Of a stretch of DNA of 25,418 nucleotides, positions 8,948 to 18,561 are shown one piece after another. Positions within the stretch are counted from its first letter, which is position 1, and each line of letters opens with the position of its first letter. The notes below the pieces were generated by a model. The model did no database searches. It saw only the letters and a list, made by a program, of their open reading frames with translations, and was not told where the DNA came from. The position numbers and the translations under genes were made by a program. The stretch is taken from positions 404 through 25,821 of the forward strand of contig JAKCWW010006213.1 in NCBI GenBank assembly GCA_026260175.1, in the 5' to 3' direction. The DNA is from Reticulitermes lucifugus (Eukaryota > Arthropoda > Insecta > Blattodea > Rhinotermitidae).

Positions 8948-9166
8948 NGGGGGCAAATACCCCCCCAATATTTTTTCTACCTAAGAATAGTTTTTCTTGG
9001 GGGGGGATATTGAGTTGAAGAGGGACAAATAAGAAAAATGGGGTGAGCATGTGGGAAAAGGGTGCACGTATATTAAGTACCGGTTCAAACCAATCTTCCC
9101 CCCGCTTTGTAACTTCAATGCTTCGTAAAGTTCCTAATACCCATGCTCGATTTTGCTCCCCCCCCC
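8948..9166. repeat. Region with repeated G and C homopolymer tracts
   Basis: There is an N followed by G5 (8948-8953), C7 (8960-8966), G8 (8999-9006), C6 (about 9095-9102) and C9 (9158-9166). The G-run side 'GGGGGCAAAT' and the reverse complement of the right side, 'GGGGGGGGAGCAAAAT', resemble each other, so these may be degraded terminal repeats of an element. The N inside the first G run suggests sequencing trouble. Family unknown. Confidence 0.5.
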
Positions 9167-9177
9167 AATGTTATTAG

Positions 9178-9301
9178 ACAAGTTACACCAACAACAACTT
9201 CTGACAAAAGACGTATCGCTCCAAAACCCCTAACAAGAGCAGAAGATGCAACTACAAGACCCGCCTCTACCACCACAACTATTCCGGTCCCAGTCACATA
9301 G
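9178..9301 (+). other. Thr/Pro-rich open segment, possible terminal exon
   Basis: A C9 tract followed by ATGTTATTAG could serve as an acceptor. After it a frame runs 'VTPTTTSDKRRIAPKPLTRA' and on through a Thr-rich stretch to a TAG at 9299-9301. The composition looks more protein-like than its surroundings, and AATAAA follows near 9508. There is no homology I can name, no upstream exon, and the opposite strand is open too, so chance is a real alternative. Confidence 0.2.
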
Positions 9302-9981
9302 AAGACTGCTGACTGCAACAACAGGTTCCAACAAAACAGCAGACGTAGCGCAGTTCAGAACAAGCAAACGGCCACAGTACCAACACCAGACCTTCATATA
9401 CAGCATTCTGCATACGCAGACAGCAGAAGAAGTAGTAACTAAACAAATTATTCCCCTGTATAATTTAGTATCAATTCGGTTAAAAAATACATATGTATCT
9501 AACAACAAATAAACATGACGTCCAATCACATATGCAAAACTGCAAATACGCATTGGCAACATATACATGTTTGCGATTGTTAAATGGTGGGTTTCGTTTG
9601 TTTCATTAACTAATTTGCTGGTAGTCTCGAATAGGCCGTGCAATTAAGTCGAATTTAATCAGTGCCATCTGCAATGAAAATCCCTCTGTAGCCGCTCGTG
9701 TTATCTTCAGCAGTTTCAGAAGCCTACTATAATCGAACCGTTGGTGACTTTCGTGGCTGCAGCTCCTAGCTACCAGCACACCTGTTTATCAGGACTGGGC
9801 GCCATTACTACCACAATAAAGGAAAATATGACGGGATGCAGAGGGCTTAGCTAGGGTCCTAGTTAGCATCAGTGATGTCAGGGGGTCTTCTCAGAGGATT
9901 ATGGTATACAGTCAACAGTGCTGAAGGCAAATGAAGAAGAATGTGTGGAGGATTAAACTTTATGTTATTTTCACCGTACAT
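9302..9981. other. No recognisable feature
   Basis: AT-rich sequence; overlapping short frames on both strands with no domains I recognise. Confidence 0.4.
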
Positions 9982-10041
9982 TTATTCCGACAAATGTACA
10001 ATTTATTATCTCCTATTTAATGCATGCTTATGTCAATAAAC

Positions 10042-10082
10042 AGTCAACATGTTTCGAACTGTATAAGTTCATCATCAGGACT
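10042..10082 (-). ncRNA. Hammerhead-like motif, copy 2 (left arm of foldback)
   Basis: On the minus strand it reads stem I AGTC, core CTGATGA, T, stem II GAACTT/CAGTTC (one mismatch at the loop end), GAA, palindromic ACATGT, T, closing GACT. It mirrors the copy at 10379-10419. AATAAA occurs downstream on the same strand (10007-10002). Confidence 0.5.
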
Positions 10083-10378
10083 CTTTATCATTACACCAGC
10101 TATACGGTACTCATTAAAACAGATAAAATATCTTCAACTATGTTGGGTACATGGTATATAGTGAAAACGTAACAGCAGATGCAGGTATGTACAGTGTAAC
10201 ACTTCAACAGTCGTACTACCAGATTTAATAATTTTATAATGCTGATTGTTACTTGAGTATTGCAACTTAAAATATGTTTTAATGTTATTTCCAGTGACCA
10301 TATACCCAACATAGATGAAGACATTTTATCTATTTTATCTATTTTAATGAGTACCATACAGCTTGTGTAATGATAAAG

Positions 10379-10419
10379 AGTCCTGATGATGAACTGATAC
10401 AGTTCGAAACATGTTGACT
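10379..10419 (+). ncRNA. Hammerhead-like motif, copy 3 (right arm of foldback, intact core)
   Basis: Stem I AGTC (10379-10382); core CTGATGA (10383-10389); extra T (10390); stem II GAACTG/CAGTTC with loop ATA (10391-10405); GAA (10406-10408); ACATGT (10409-10414); T (10415); closing GACT (10416-10419). The 6-bp stem II is perfect and differs in sequence from copy 1, which is strong support for a paired structure. AATAAA follows at 10454-10459. Confidence 0.58.
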
Positions 10420-10480
10420 ATTTATTGACATAAGCATGTATTAAATAGGAGATAATAAATTGTACATTTGTCGGAATAAG

Positions 10481-12454
10481 ACTATATGTGTGCAGGTTTG
10501 TTTAAAGGAGTGTTTCTGTTCAAGTATTTTTCTCTTTGTTCGGTTACAAGCTGACACAACTTGTGGACAGAATTCACGGCAGAGCACTTGCCGGCGAAAG
10601 ATCATACAGGTGCACTCGTATTTACATTTACGTTGCTAAAATTAAGCTCCGCTCCTGCTGCAATGCAGAAATCACTTTGCTCAATTTATTGTGGCAATTT
10701 CTCAGTCCGTAATAAGGTGCAGTGAGACGCAGATTTGCTTCCGTCCAGTTGGAGATTTAAGTTACATGTGGCCAAGGGCCAAGAGTCAGCACACCAAGTG
10801 GCAGCACTGGTTTTGGGGTGGCGGATGCACACCACTTTGTCTAAAAGTAATGACTTCCGATTGGTCACTCAAGATTGTTACATATTCCACTTACTGACTG
10901 AACATCCAGTTTTATTATGCAGAACTGCCATCCCAGTGGCTAACCCAAGAGTACAGGCGGGAGGCGAGGATGGCAGAGGATGACAGTGACACCAGGCCAT
11001 TTACGTGTGTGAGGTGAAAAAGCTTTCACACTGTAAGAATTATCTGCACTTAGCTGTCATTTATAGTTTCGAACAAGCGGACCGTGACGTCTTAAATTGT
11101 TTCTTTCTTTTCCGTGGTGACAAACTAAATACTGACAGCTAAAAGATCAGGAAGTTTAAAACCAAGAGCTGTCTCCTGTCTTTCAGCTCTGGTTTTATAG
11201 TCACCATATGTGCTACATTATCTTTAACACCCTTGTAGAACAGCCAAAACAGCGTGTGAGGTCTCGACTCCATCTAAGGGAAACACGTCGGGGTATGATC
11301 CAAAGACTTGTCTGGCCAGAGCACATAAAATAGATACAGATTACGTAAAATGCATACAGTCGAACGAATTCATAAAAACCAGCTTCACTAGGTCAACTTA
11401 CCTGCAGATACCTTTACCAGTTCCCTTCAACATTCTTTCTGGAGGGCAACAAGCCTTAACACTGTAACGATTAAGTCATACCCCAACTCACAGGCACATA
11501 ATTTGTCTCTCTTCTTACTGAGGAGAATACCTGGATATCTAAAGGCAAAATCCAAAAATAATGCAGTAAGAAGAACGTCATACTCTTATCTATTTGCTTG
11601 ACAAATGCAACATTATTATATGAATAATGATTCGATAGGCGAGGCATGTAGCAGGCAAGGTTAGTGAGAAATACATACAAATTTTATTCTGAAATCGCAG
11701 AGGGACGAGATCACTTACGAGGGCGTAAAGGGAGAGTAATATTTAAATAGATCAGAGTGTAAAGATGTCGACTGGAGTCAACAGACTTGTGACATGTTCC
11801 ACTAGCGGAGTCCATTGCAGTGTTTTCAAAACTATCAAATGTTAATGCCAACTTTTACAGAGAAAAATAACGAATTTTGTGATCCACGCCTTCATAGACA
11901 GATGATTAAACCCGTCATGCGATCTGTCCATTATATAAAGTTAATATCCTTTCACTTTCAAAAGTCCTCAAATGTTCTCGGTTTTGACCCATCTGAACAG
12001 CTGGAAGGTGTTTTCGTGTGTACAGATGCACAAAGGTTGTTTGTCACTCACCTCCTCCAGAGGAACTATGAACCAGCCAGCCAGTCATTGCTCCAGTTCT
12101 TATGAATACTGTAGGAACGTTGTCACGGGCTCACTTCACACCACTTGTGTTACGAAGGTGTGTTCAACACTCTAACAATGAAATATTCAAGGTTCTGACA
12201 TCGCAGAGTATGGTAACTGGAACCAACATAGGCCTCAATATCAGGCCTCCAAAGCGATGGTAACCACCTACCAGACTAGAAACTAGCATGAACCAGTAAG
12301 CCACAATGTGAATTTACACCACAGAGGAAAATCCTCATTAAGCTCACTTTCTTCGAACCTCTCAAAATAAAGCACTAAACTGCAAATATACTCTGCCTAT
12401 CACAACCAGCCTTCAAACATTCAATTCTCTACGTCCTCCTAAAATTGACTGAGG
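10481..12454. other. No gene or repeat family recognised (about 2 kb)
   Basis: The longest frames are a 96-codon plus-strand frame (11815-12105) and 82-codon frames around 10735-10983. None shows a domain, codon bias or splice context I can defend. I see no tandem or inverted structure in this stretch. Confidence 0.4.
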
Positions 12455-12630
12455 CAGGTGTAGCGGAATAGGCTTTATTTTGGAGACACGGGATTCGAAT
12501 CTTGGCCGGACCAACTTTTACACTGATTTTTCCTCAGTATCACAAAATAAATGCTAGGACACTAGAACCTGAGCCGAAAGAAGCTACAGCTGCCTTCGTG
12601 CAAATCCGAACCTAACCACTACTCTTGGCC
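12455..12630 (+). mobile_element. tRNA-derived SINE, family B
   Basis: 'TAGCGGAATAGG' (12461-12472) matches the Pol III A-box pattern TRGCNNARYNGG at every position, and 'GGGATTCGAATCTTGG' (from 12490) is a B box. The spacing between them is about 10 bases shorter than in a tRNA, so the head has a deletion. The body 'TTTTTCCTCAGTATCAC' and 'GAACCTGAGCCGAAAGAAGC' differs from family A. The 3' edge is a guess. Confidence 0.55.
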
Positions 12631-13022
12631 GTCGTGTTTTCTTATGCAGTAGAATATACATCGTCAAGTAAACAGGAATCATTCATTCGTTCGTTCCTGA
12701 TTTTTGTTGATGAAGATCCATCATAATTTTAATTAGTTGGACATTACAGTCGAGAACTATCTAGGTTTATACTGAAAATGCAAAGTGTTTGACAATGGAT
12801 CCGTTGCCGATTATGGGAAAACGCTAAACCTTATACGATGTATCCGTTGCAAAGAGCTACTCTATGGCCGACGCCTAAGACCAACGCTATTCAGCGGATC
12901 CCTGAGAGTAGGTCCACATTTCGCCTCAGGCGGAAACACAGGCAATTTCCGAAACGATGCGTTCTGCAGTAAAACGCATACGATGAATGTCCAGGGTATT
13001 AAAATCAAATCGCAATAAAGAC
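12631..13022. other. No recognisable feature; target site at right edge
   Basis: A 77-codon frame (12785-13018) has no recognisable domain. Confidence 0.4.
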
Positions 13023-13187
13023 CAGGGGTGCCCAAATCTCTGACGTCAGGTCGCCGTGGCGACTAAATTTTGTACGGTTGCTCCTAATATTCTTGGGTCC
13101 TGAACATGAAGTTTGCTTCATGTCACCAATCTGGCGCCCTGAATTTTGAGGTGGCTCCCAAATTTCTGAAAAATATCGGCGCCCATG
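13023..13187. mobile_element. hAT-like MITE, 165 bp, copy A
   Basis: It begins CAGGGGTGCCCAAA, and its other end in reverse complement is CATGGGCGCCGATATTTTTC, a diverged hAT-like terminal repeat. Internal blocks 'GGCGACTAAATTTTGT', 'TTGCTTCATGTCA' and 'TTTTGAGG' recur in opposite orientation at 20355-20521. Flanks ataaagac and acgaaaac agree at five of eight positions, a possible decayed target duplication. Confidence 0.72.
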
Positions 13188-13624
13188 ACGAAAACAACCT
13201 GAAATGGAGCATTCGGAATTACACGTTGTGCATAAAAATTTAACAAGCGGTAAATAATTAATACACACCAAAACGCATTTAATTGTTTGCGGTGTGAGCT
13301 AATGCAGTGGCTCGCTAGCAAGAGCACAGGTTATCAGTCAGTGGAGCAGGTGTTCAACAACGGTGACAACATTGTGTGTCCTCAGAAAAAATGGCCCAAT
13401 AATCCTAGTCGCACTCAAAGCACACCACACACCAACCTTAATTACGTAAACGCACGTCGCAAAACGTGGCATAACTGCTATTCTTACAGTACCTGTATCC
13501 AGTGGGTTCAAACCAAGTGTCACGGCCAAACAGAACGACTGCGGGGTCTATTTATCCACCACACACCCCCATAAAGCGGCTAGTTCACAAAATTCAGTCA
13601 TGCATGATGATCTATGTCGCCGAG
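13188..13624. other. No recognisable feature
   Basis: Overlapping frames at 13287-13574 (plus) and 13338-13529 (minus) have no recognisable domain. Confidence 0.4.
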
Positions 13625-13682
13625 CTACCTGGCGCGGCAGGGAGAATCAGACCGGTCTGATTCTCCCTGCCGCGCCAGGTAG
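13625..13682. repeat. Perfect 58-bp palindrome without spacer
   Basis: The left half (13625-13653), beginning CTACCTGGCGCGGCAGGG, is an exact reverse complement of the right half (13654-13682), meeting at ACCGGT with no loop bases. It is GC-rich in an AT-rich region and ends 33 bases before a run of Ns. It may be a real cruciform-forming site or an assembly fold-back made where contigs ended. The half-site does not clearly match a known element. Confidence 0.95.
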
Positions 13683-13715
13683 AAAAACACGGGACAGACG
13701 AGTTGTATGTTAAAT

Positions 13716-13746
13716 NNNNNNNNNNNNNNNNNNNNNNNNNNNNNNN
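13716..13746. other. Assembly gap (31 Ns)
   Basis: Unresolved bases. The short run size suggests an estimated gap. The sequence after it begins CCCCGAAACGTTG, which could be the end of another hammerhead-like unit cut by the gap. Confidence 0.98.
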
Positions 13747-14815
13747 TCCCCGAAACGTTGTATTCAAACGAATTGACGCGGCTGTGCGCCCGAGAAAACT
13801 ATATTGAATTCACATATTCTTAAGTAACAATTTTCTTGGGACACTCAATAACCAGATACAAAATATGAGTATAAACATACATAAGAAGTTTGTTAGACTG
13901 GCTGTGTTCTTGCCTTCATGTAGAAAGAAAGGGTACCTACTATGCAAAGTGTGTTAGACAAAACCTTTCCTTCTCACTAAACGTCACAGCAGGCAACAAG
14001 CAGATTCCATATCCGAGATGGGGCCGCAAACCTCAGCAGGAGATATCAGTAATTAAACAAGGAAGATGGCATGTCACACGAAAGTACAAAAGCGAGAAGG
14101 AGCACACAGAAAGGACCATTTACCATAAAACAAGACGTAGAAAAACAAACGAAGAGAAGAAACGCCCTATTCTGATACCCTTCACCCCTACGTGAAGCGG
14201 GAAAAAGAGCCCGCCTCCAAAACTTCGAATACGTACACAGTACTTCTCTACTTATTTGTCACCCACGCAATGAACTATACGCAAAGAAACGTCTACAGTA
14301 CTGGTTCCAGCTGATTATCAAAGAAACCTTCAGTGCCACGGAGATCGCAAAACAGTCGTTCTCAACCTTTATTGATTCACGGCATATTCTGAGACAGGTG
14401 GCCTACCTTTCCCAAACTATACAATGCACATAGTATTATTACTAGCACGTCTAAATACTTTTACTGACAATGTAAAACGTACCACCATTAAGTTATATCA
14501 AAATATAAAATACGTAACAATTATGCACGTTGGAACATTCGCAATTTGAAGTTTCGCGAGGAGGCATTTAAAATAATTTTGCGTTATCAGAAACCCTCAG
14601 TAGGAATGTAACGAAAAGGACCATGAACACAACTGACTTACTATTGAGGCCCTCAGGCACAAAGCGTACTAACGTTCAACACAAATTGAATACAACTAAA
14701 AGTACAAAACATTCAGACTCCGTTGTTGACATCAACAAGGCAGCCTACTACAGACTGTGGAACCTTGTAAATAATGGCTTATTACAGGCACTTGGTTTAA
14801 AACCTGGCATATTGC
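13747..14815. other. No gene recognised
   Basis: The frames at 13890-14195 (101 codons, Lys/Arg-rich end) and 14623-14868 (81 codons) have no family I recognise. The second overlaps the structured motif that follows. Confidence 0.4.
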
Positions 14816-14857
14816 GCTCTTTGAAGATGGCATGCTTGTACCGAAACATGTCGGAGC
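14816..14857 (+). ncRNA. Hammerhead-like motif, copy 4
   Basis: Stem I GCTCT (14816-14820) pairs with GGAGC (14853-14857), including one G-U. The core is TTGAAGA (14821-14827), so the first core C is changed to T. An extra T follows, then stem II GGCA/TACC with one C-A mismatch, GAA (14843-14845), palindromic ACATGT (14846-14851) and C at the cleavage position (14852). AATAAA lies at 14907-14912. The changed C3 predicts loss of activity. Confidence 0.45.
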
Positions 14858-14933
14858 TACGTGTTTAACAATCACATGTAACTAATAATGTGCATTTGGT
14901 TGCTACAATAAACTGAATACATTGATCGCTATA

Positions 14934-14997
14934 GGACGTTCAACATAAACTGCGCATTCACTAAAAACGTTCAGCACAACTGTGCGGTTGCTAATAA
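14934..14997. repeat. Two ~31-bp direct repeat units
   Basis: 'GGACGTTCAACATAAACTGC' (from 14934) and 'AAACGTTCAGCACAACTGTG' (from 14965) start diverged tandem units that both continue with a CGCATTCACTA-like block. Confidence 0.5.
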
Positions 14998-15583
14998 GAA
15001 TCTAAAATAAGTTGCTACCTGTAAAACACTGTCTTACATGACATGTATTATAAATACAGGTCCATGCAGGCAGCTCCGAACAGAGGTAGTGTAACATGAG
15101 TTTGTCTTACACTCGTCTATAAAACATCGTCTTCATAGTACTGAGAATTGAGGATTTCGATGTAAGAATCAAATGACAATAACGTTCTCCCAAACGCTAT
15201 TAACAGTTACGTTACACAACAGACTTGCTTGCAGTCGTCTTAATCACACAAGCGTGCATGAAATCATCGGCAAACCCCTGCAGGATGACACGCAATGCAG
15301 CAGAGAACTGTACACAACAGGGCTGCACAACTCACTGCCATCACAATCCGATACTTTCGTCCTTCGCATGCCCATCCTCATTCACGTCCATCTGTTGAAG
15401 CCCCCCAAAAGAATATTGATGCCTCATGTATTTAACGACGACATTCCAGCAGTAATGAAACCGAGTTAAGCGATATAAACACTTTAATTGGTGTGGAGGA
15501 AATGGCTGTACCTCTCATCTTGTGCGAATATCATTTAACACTGCCAATTGTTTGGAAATCTCTACGAGCCTAAATAACCGACA
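14998..15583. other. No recognisable feature
   Basis: A 98-codon plus-strand frame (15173-15469) has no recognisable domain. Confidence 0.4.
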
Positions 15584-15986
15584 GGGACTTGCTTTGGCGG
15601 ATGGCGCTGATACTAATAGCAGTCAGCAACCGGCTAGCACTACAATGAGACTTTCTTATATGTGGATCGTGCTGATACCTAGAACAGTCAGTACCGGCTA
15701 GCAGTGCAATGGGACTTCCTTACATATGGATCGTACTGATACCAAGAACAGTCAGCAACCGACCAGCACTACAATGGGACATTCTTATATGTGGATCGCG
15801 CTGATACCAAGAACAGTCAGCAACCGGCCAGCACCACAACGGGACTTGCTTATACGTGGAACGTGCTGGTACCAAGAACAGTCTACAAACGGCCAGCAGT
15901 ACAATAGAACTTTCTTATATGTGGATTGCGCTGATACCAATAACAGTCAGCACCTGGCCAGCAGTACAGTAGGAGCTGCTTGTATG
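15584..15986. repeat. 65-bp minisatellite, about six units
   Basis: The unit runs from 'GCTGATACCAAGAACAGTCA' through 'GCAACCGGCCAGCACTACAA' to 'CTTATATGTGGATCG'. Unit starts fall at 15606, 15671, 15735, 15800, 15865 and 15930, so the period is 65, with one unit a base short. Flanking partial units extend the array. Because 65 is not a multiple of three, the frame at 15726-16034 reads a different phase in each unit, which argues against a coding function. Confidence 0.92.
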
Positions 15987-16379
15987 CGCACTTGTTTCTA
16001 TAGCACCTCCCAGAACTTCTCAATTCCAGACTAATAATGAAATTTTCATACTAATTTTAATACATTTATATGATAAATATACAAAAAACTGCTTATATTA
16101 TAGAATACACCAAGAAGCTCTTTTCCAAGCTCTCCTAACCAGTTAGATGGGTTACCGCCTATCCTCACTGAGAGTTTCCTTGGATTTCCTCGGCAGGCGT
16201 AACACTAGCAACTTAAAATGACCTACGACCGCTTCCTAACAAACCCTTACTAATTTGTTATTCATTATCATATTTCCAACCCTTTCGACATCAGTTAAAC
16301 AAACAAGGCGTTTTCCACAAACCTGTCCCAAAGAACGACTGTATTCGTATCACTCAAAGCCATTTGTTAGAAATTCCAA
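15987..16379. other. No recognisable feature
   Basis: AT-rich. A segment near 16140-16205 with a 'GAGAGTTTCCTTGGATTTCC' core may be an old repeat, but I cannot place it. Confidence 0.35.
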
Positions 16380-16650
16380 ACAACACTATGCAACGAAGAC
16401 GTATAAGGGAATGGAAGAAAGCTCCACTCATTCTTAATCTCAGCACCGAATATAGATGAGTATTTAGAATCACGCTCCGTTCATATTATCTCCTCGAAAA
16501 TAATTTCGAGTGTCCATTGGACAGGAGGCTTCGTGGGCCCAGAGCCAATCTCGACGTGGCTCCGAAGATAAAAATCTGGCTTCTGTCAGGGATCACGCAC
16601 AGATTACGAAACCCACAGCCAGTCAGTTTTAATTACTGAGCTTTTCAGTT
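16380..16650 (-). mobile_element. tRNA-derived SINE, family A, copy 3
   Basis: On the minus strand a degraded A-box side (AGCTCAGTAATT) and a B-box-like GTGGGTTTCGTAATC precede the family body: 'TTTTTATCTTCGGAGCC', 'GATTGGCTCTGGGCCCAC', 'GAAGCCTCCTGTCCAATGG' and 'GAGATTAAGAATGAGTGG'. These blocks align with the copies near 7 kb. The 3' tail is heavily diverged and its edge uncertain. Confidence 0.65.
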
Positions 16651-16866
16651 CCTCGCCACAGTAGGCGCTTTTAATATTAGTACCACTGTGTTATTTATTT
16701 ACGATAAAATGACGCGCCTCTGATAACAGACGGCGGTAAAGTGTGGCTTGCGAAGGCGTTAATGTAGTATTAATACACATAACAGGCTACAGCACTGTAC
16801 AGTTTCGTTGTACAGAGCCACTGTACCTGCAGACAAACAAATAAGTAAACGAGAATTAAATCCAAA

Positions 16867-17040
16867 AAGCTTCAAAATCTGAACTTTTCACCAAATATTA
16901 GAATACCCAAATTAAGGAGGATGAGATGGGTGGGGCACGCAGCATGCACTTGACAGATGATAAATGTATATGTACAATGTTTTGGTTATGAAAACTAACA
17001 GGAACTTAACTGGGAAGACACAGGCGTATATGAGGAGATA
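16867..17040 (+). pseudogene. Non-LTR retrotransposon C-terminal fragment, copy 1
   Basis: The frame from 16867 reads '...NFSPNIRIPKLRRMRWVGHA' and stops at 16951. This matches the family signature '[22 protein letters not shown]' in the C-terminal region of a non-LTR element common in cockroach and termite genomes. A weak 'NWEDTG' farther on (about 17010) may correspond to the 'RRRWEDNI' block in another frame. Only the extreme C-terminus is left; there is no reverse transcriptase core. Confidence 0.65.
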
Positions 17041-17309
17041 GTTTTAAATTCATGCTCGAGAAATAGTGTGTGAGGGTATGAATTGTTACCTTTGCATCAA
17101 AAAGGAACCTTCTGAATCCATACGACGCGGGTAATTTATTAACCAGATGAGCGACCATCAGCATTGAAATAAGAATTTTAAACTGGGAATAAAAAGTCGA
17201 ATGTGAGCCCCTGGAGATACTCAGGAGTCGTGACTTCAGAGCATCAATCAAAATTTTACTTTTCCAGAATTAATTATTTATAACTAATATTAAAGTCTTA
17301 CCAGATGCT
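17041..17309. other. No recognisable feature
   Basis: An 81-codon minus frame (17006-17251) has no recognisable domain. Confidence 0.35.
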
Positions 17310-17349
17310 ACGTAGTTTCGACTGACAAACAGTGGCGGATGTTCCAAAC

Positions 17350-17441
17350 GGTTGTAGTGTCTTCATATTCAGGATCAAGAAGTCCAAGAACAATAAGTCC
17401 TTCTTGGACCGCCTGACCCTGAACACGAAGGCACTATGACC
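17350..17441. repeat. 41-bp inverted repeat pair, hammerhead-related subfamily
   Basis: Left arm 17350-17390 and right arm 17401-17441 are inverted, diverged copies around a 10-base loop. The arms contain 'GTAGTGTCTTCATATTCAGG' and its counterpart 'CCCTGAACACGAAGGCACTA'. Weaker pairing extends outward to about 17310 and 17462. The CTGAA...GAAGGCACTA sequence also occurs in the inverted pair at 22901-23000. Confidence 0.7.
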
Positions 17442-17626
17442 CGTCGGTACTATTTACCAGTCGACACGGTGTAACAACCCAAAAGACTTGAATCTTCAGC
17501 AACACCGCCGTGAGAACCCAATCTCGCAAGATTAGTATTTTATGCCCTTCTATATAGCGCGACATCATATTTCCTTCCGAGGCTCACGACCGGCAAGTCA
17601 TTTCTAAATGCCAATCATTGTCATTA

Positions 17627-17652
17627 CCATCGTCATCATCATCATCATCACG
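17627..17652. repeat. (CAT)n microsatellite
   Basis: A tandem ATC/CAT triplet run with one interruption. Confidence 0.85.
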
Positions 17653-17704
17653 AACTGTTAAGGTTTACGTCCAATAAGACGCTCTTGGTCTTTCCATCTT
17701 TGTT

Positions 17705-17968
17705 TTGGTCTCCCCAGATCACGGCGTCCACTCGGAAAATACGGGAAAGCCAATAGTGGTGGACGATATTTTTTTACAGGTTTTTAATAATTCCTGTAAA
17801 AAAGGTTGGCACATGAATATTTTGGAGAATTTTTATATACAACACTACCAAAAAGGAACATTGATGAACGAACAACATCCAGGAGAGGAAAACCCCCTGT
17901 TTAAGATCATTAACCCCACCACACACAACACGCATGGGCGCAATCCTATGCAGATAACTACGACATAA
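17705..17968 (+). pseudogene. Probable Penelope-like retroelement C-terminus (GIY-YIG end)
   Basis: The open frame holds 'KKGWHMNILENFYIQ' followed by 'GTLMNEQHPGEENPLFKI'. The pattern KG..M..LE.F.I.....LMNEQ....NPLF is what I know from the C-terminal end of Penelope-like element proteins, where the Glu of 'LE' belongs to the GIY-YIG nuclease. The part before about 17780 is not recognisable, and the RT domain is absent, so this is a 5'-truncated remnant. Two structured hammerhead-like units follow about 400 bases downstream on the same strand, where a Penelope-like 3' region would be. The alternative is the C-terminus of another retroelement class. Confidence 0.5.
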
Positions 17969-18343
17969 CCGCTGTAAAACGAACCAACACAAGTCACAAC
18001 GCAACCAGCCGGTGCAGTGCACAACGCAGAACTCGTAACAACATAACACAGGTATGTCTCAACATACAACTAATACGTCCTTAAACATAACTTTACGATA
18101 CCGGGTTGGCACAATGATGCTGATATCCGTTCATATTTCTACAGGAATACTTCAACATCCTTGTGATAACTGCAAACAAGACCGGACTGCCTTTACTTTT
18201 AGTATATAACAACAGATATGTAATTTTAACCTTTTATATAAACACATTCCCTAGGATTTTACAGCTGAAAGAAATAATACCTAAATCCATTGGGAACTAA
18301 GATTCATTTTACTTTTATGTGGATGTACTAACTTTTTTAAAAT
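17969..18343 (+). other. Possible 3' untranslated region of the Penelope-like remnant
   Basis: Non-coding, AC-rich then AT-rich sequence that connects the C-terminal remnant to the tandem structured units. A block 'AACAACAGATATGTAATTTT' (about 18208) resembles the start of the tandem units and may be a third, incomplete one. Confidence 0.35.
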
Positions 18344-18379
18344 TTAACAACAGATGTAAAGTGTATGTAAAAACCTTTG

Positions 18380-18424
18380 ACCCCCTGAGGATGGCCTGTT
18401 ATAGGCCTAAACATATGTAGGGGT
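18380..18424 (+). ncRNA. Hammerhead-like motif, copy 5 (tandem unit 1)
   Basis: Stem I ACCCC (18380-18384) pairs with GGGGT (18420-18424). Core CTGAGGA (18385-18391), extra T, stem II GGCC/GGCC around TGTTATA, then TAA where GAA is expected (18408-18410), palindromic ACATATGT (18411-18418), and A at the cleavage position (18419). The G12-to-T change should abolish cleavage, although the fold is intact. Confidence 0.5.
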
Positions 18425-18561
18425 GATTGACTTGGTTATAAGAATATAGTGCACATGTTGGTCTAATAAAACATTTAACATTTTATATGTTTTAAACTCT
18501 GATTTCACAGTGATTGTAATAACTTGTATTAACATTGGATGTGAAACAACGTAGTTTTGTT

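Larger units (their letters stand above)
9982..10480. mobile_element. Foldback element with ~180-bp inverted arms
   Basis: The left arm (about 9982-10160) and the right arm (about 10295-10480) are inverted copies with high identity over their whole length. They share 'TTATTCCGACAAATGTACAA', 'TTTATTATCTCCTATTTAAT' and the hammerhead-like core. Roughly 130 bases of unpaired middle separate them. Each arm carries one outward-reading hammerhead-like motif and an AATAAA nearer its outer end. No coding sequence is present. It could be an inverted pair of terminal repeats of a Penelope-like element, whose repeats are often inverted, or a stand-alone foldback element. Confidence 0.8.

Noticed and set aside
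13005..13327. Minus-strand frames with RYFSEIWEPPQ-like sequence
   Set aside because: They are readings of the hAT-like MITE and its flank; MITEs of this size do not encode protein.
13625..13682. U1 snRNA 5' end in the palindrome
   Set aside because: Only ACCTGGCG is shared; the bases before it do not fit the U1 start and no U1 stem-loops follow.
15726..16034. 102-codon frame over the 65-bp repeat
   Set aside because: The period is not a multiple of three, so successive units are read in different phases, which is unlike a selected protein repeat.
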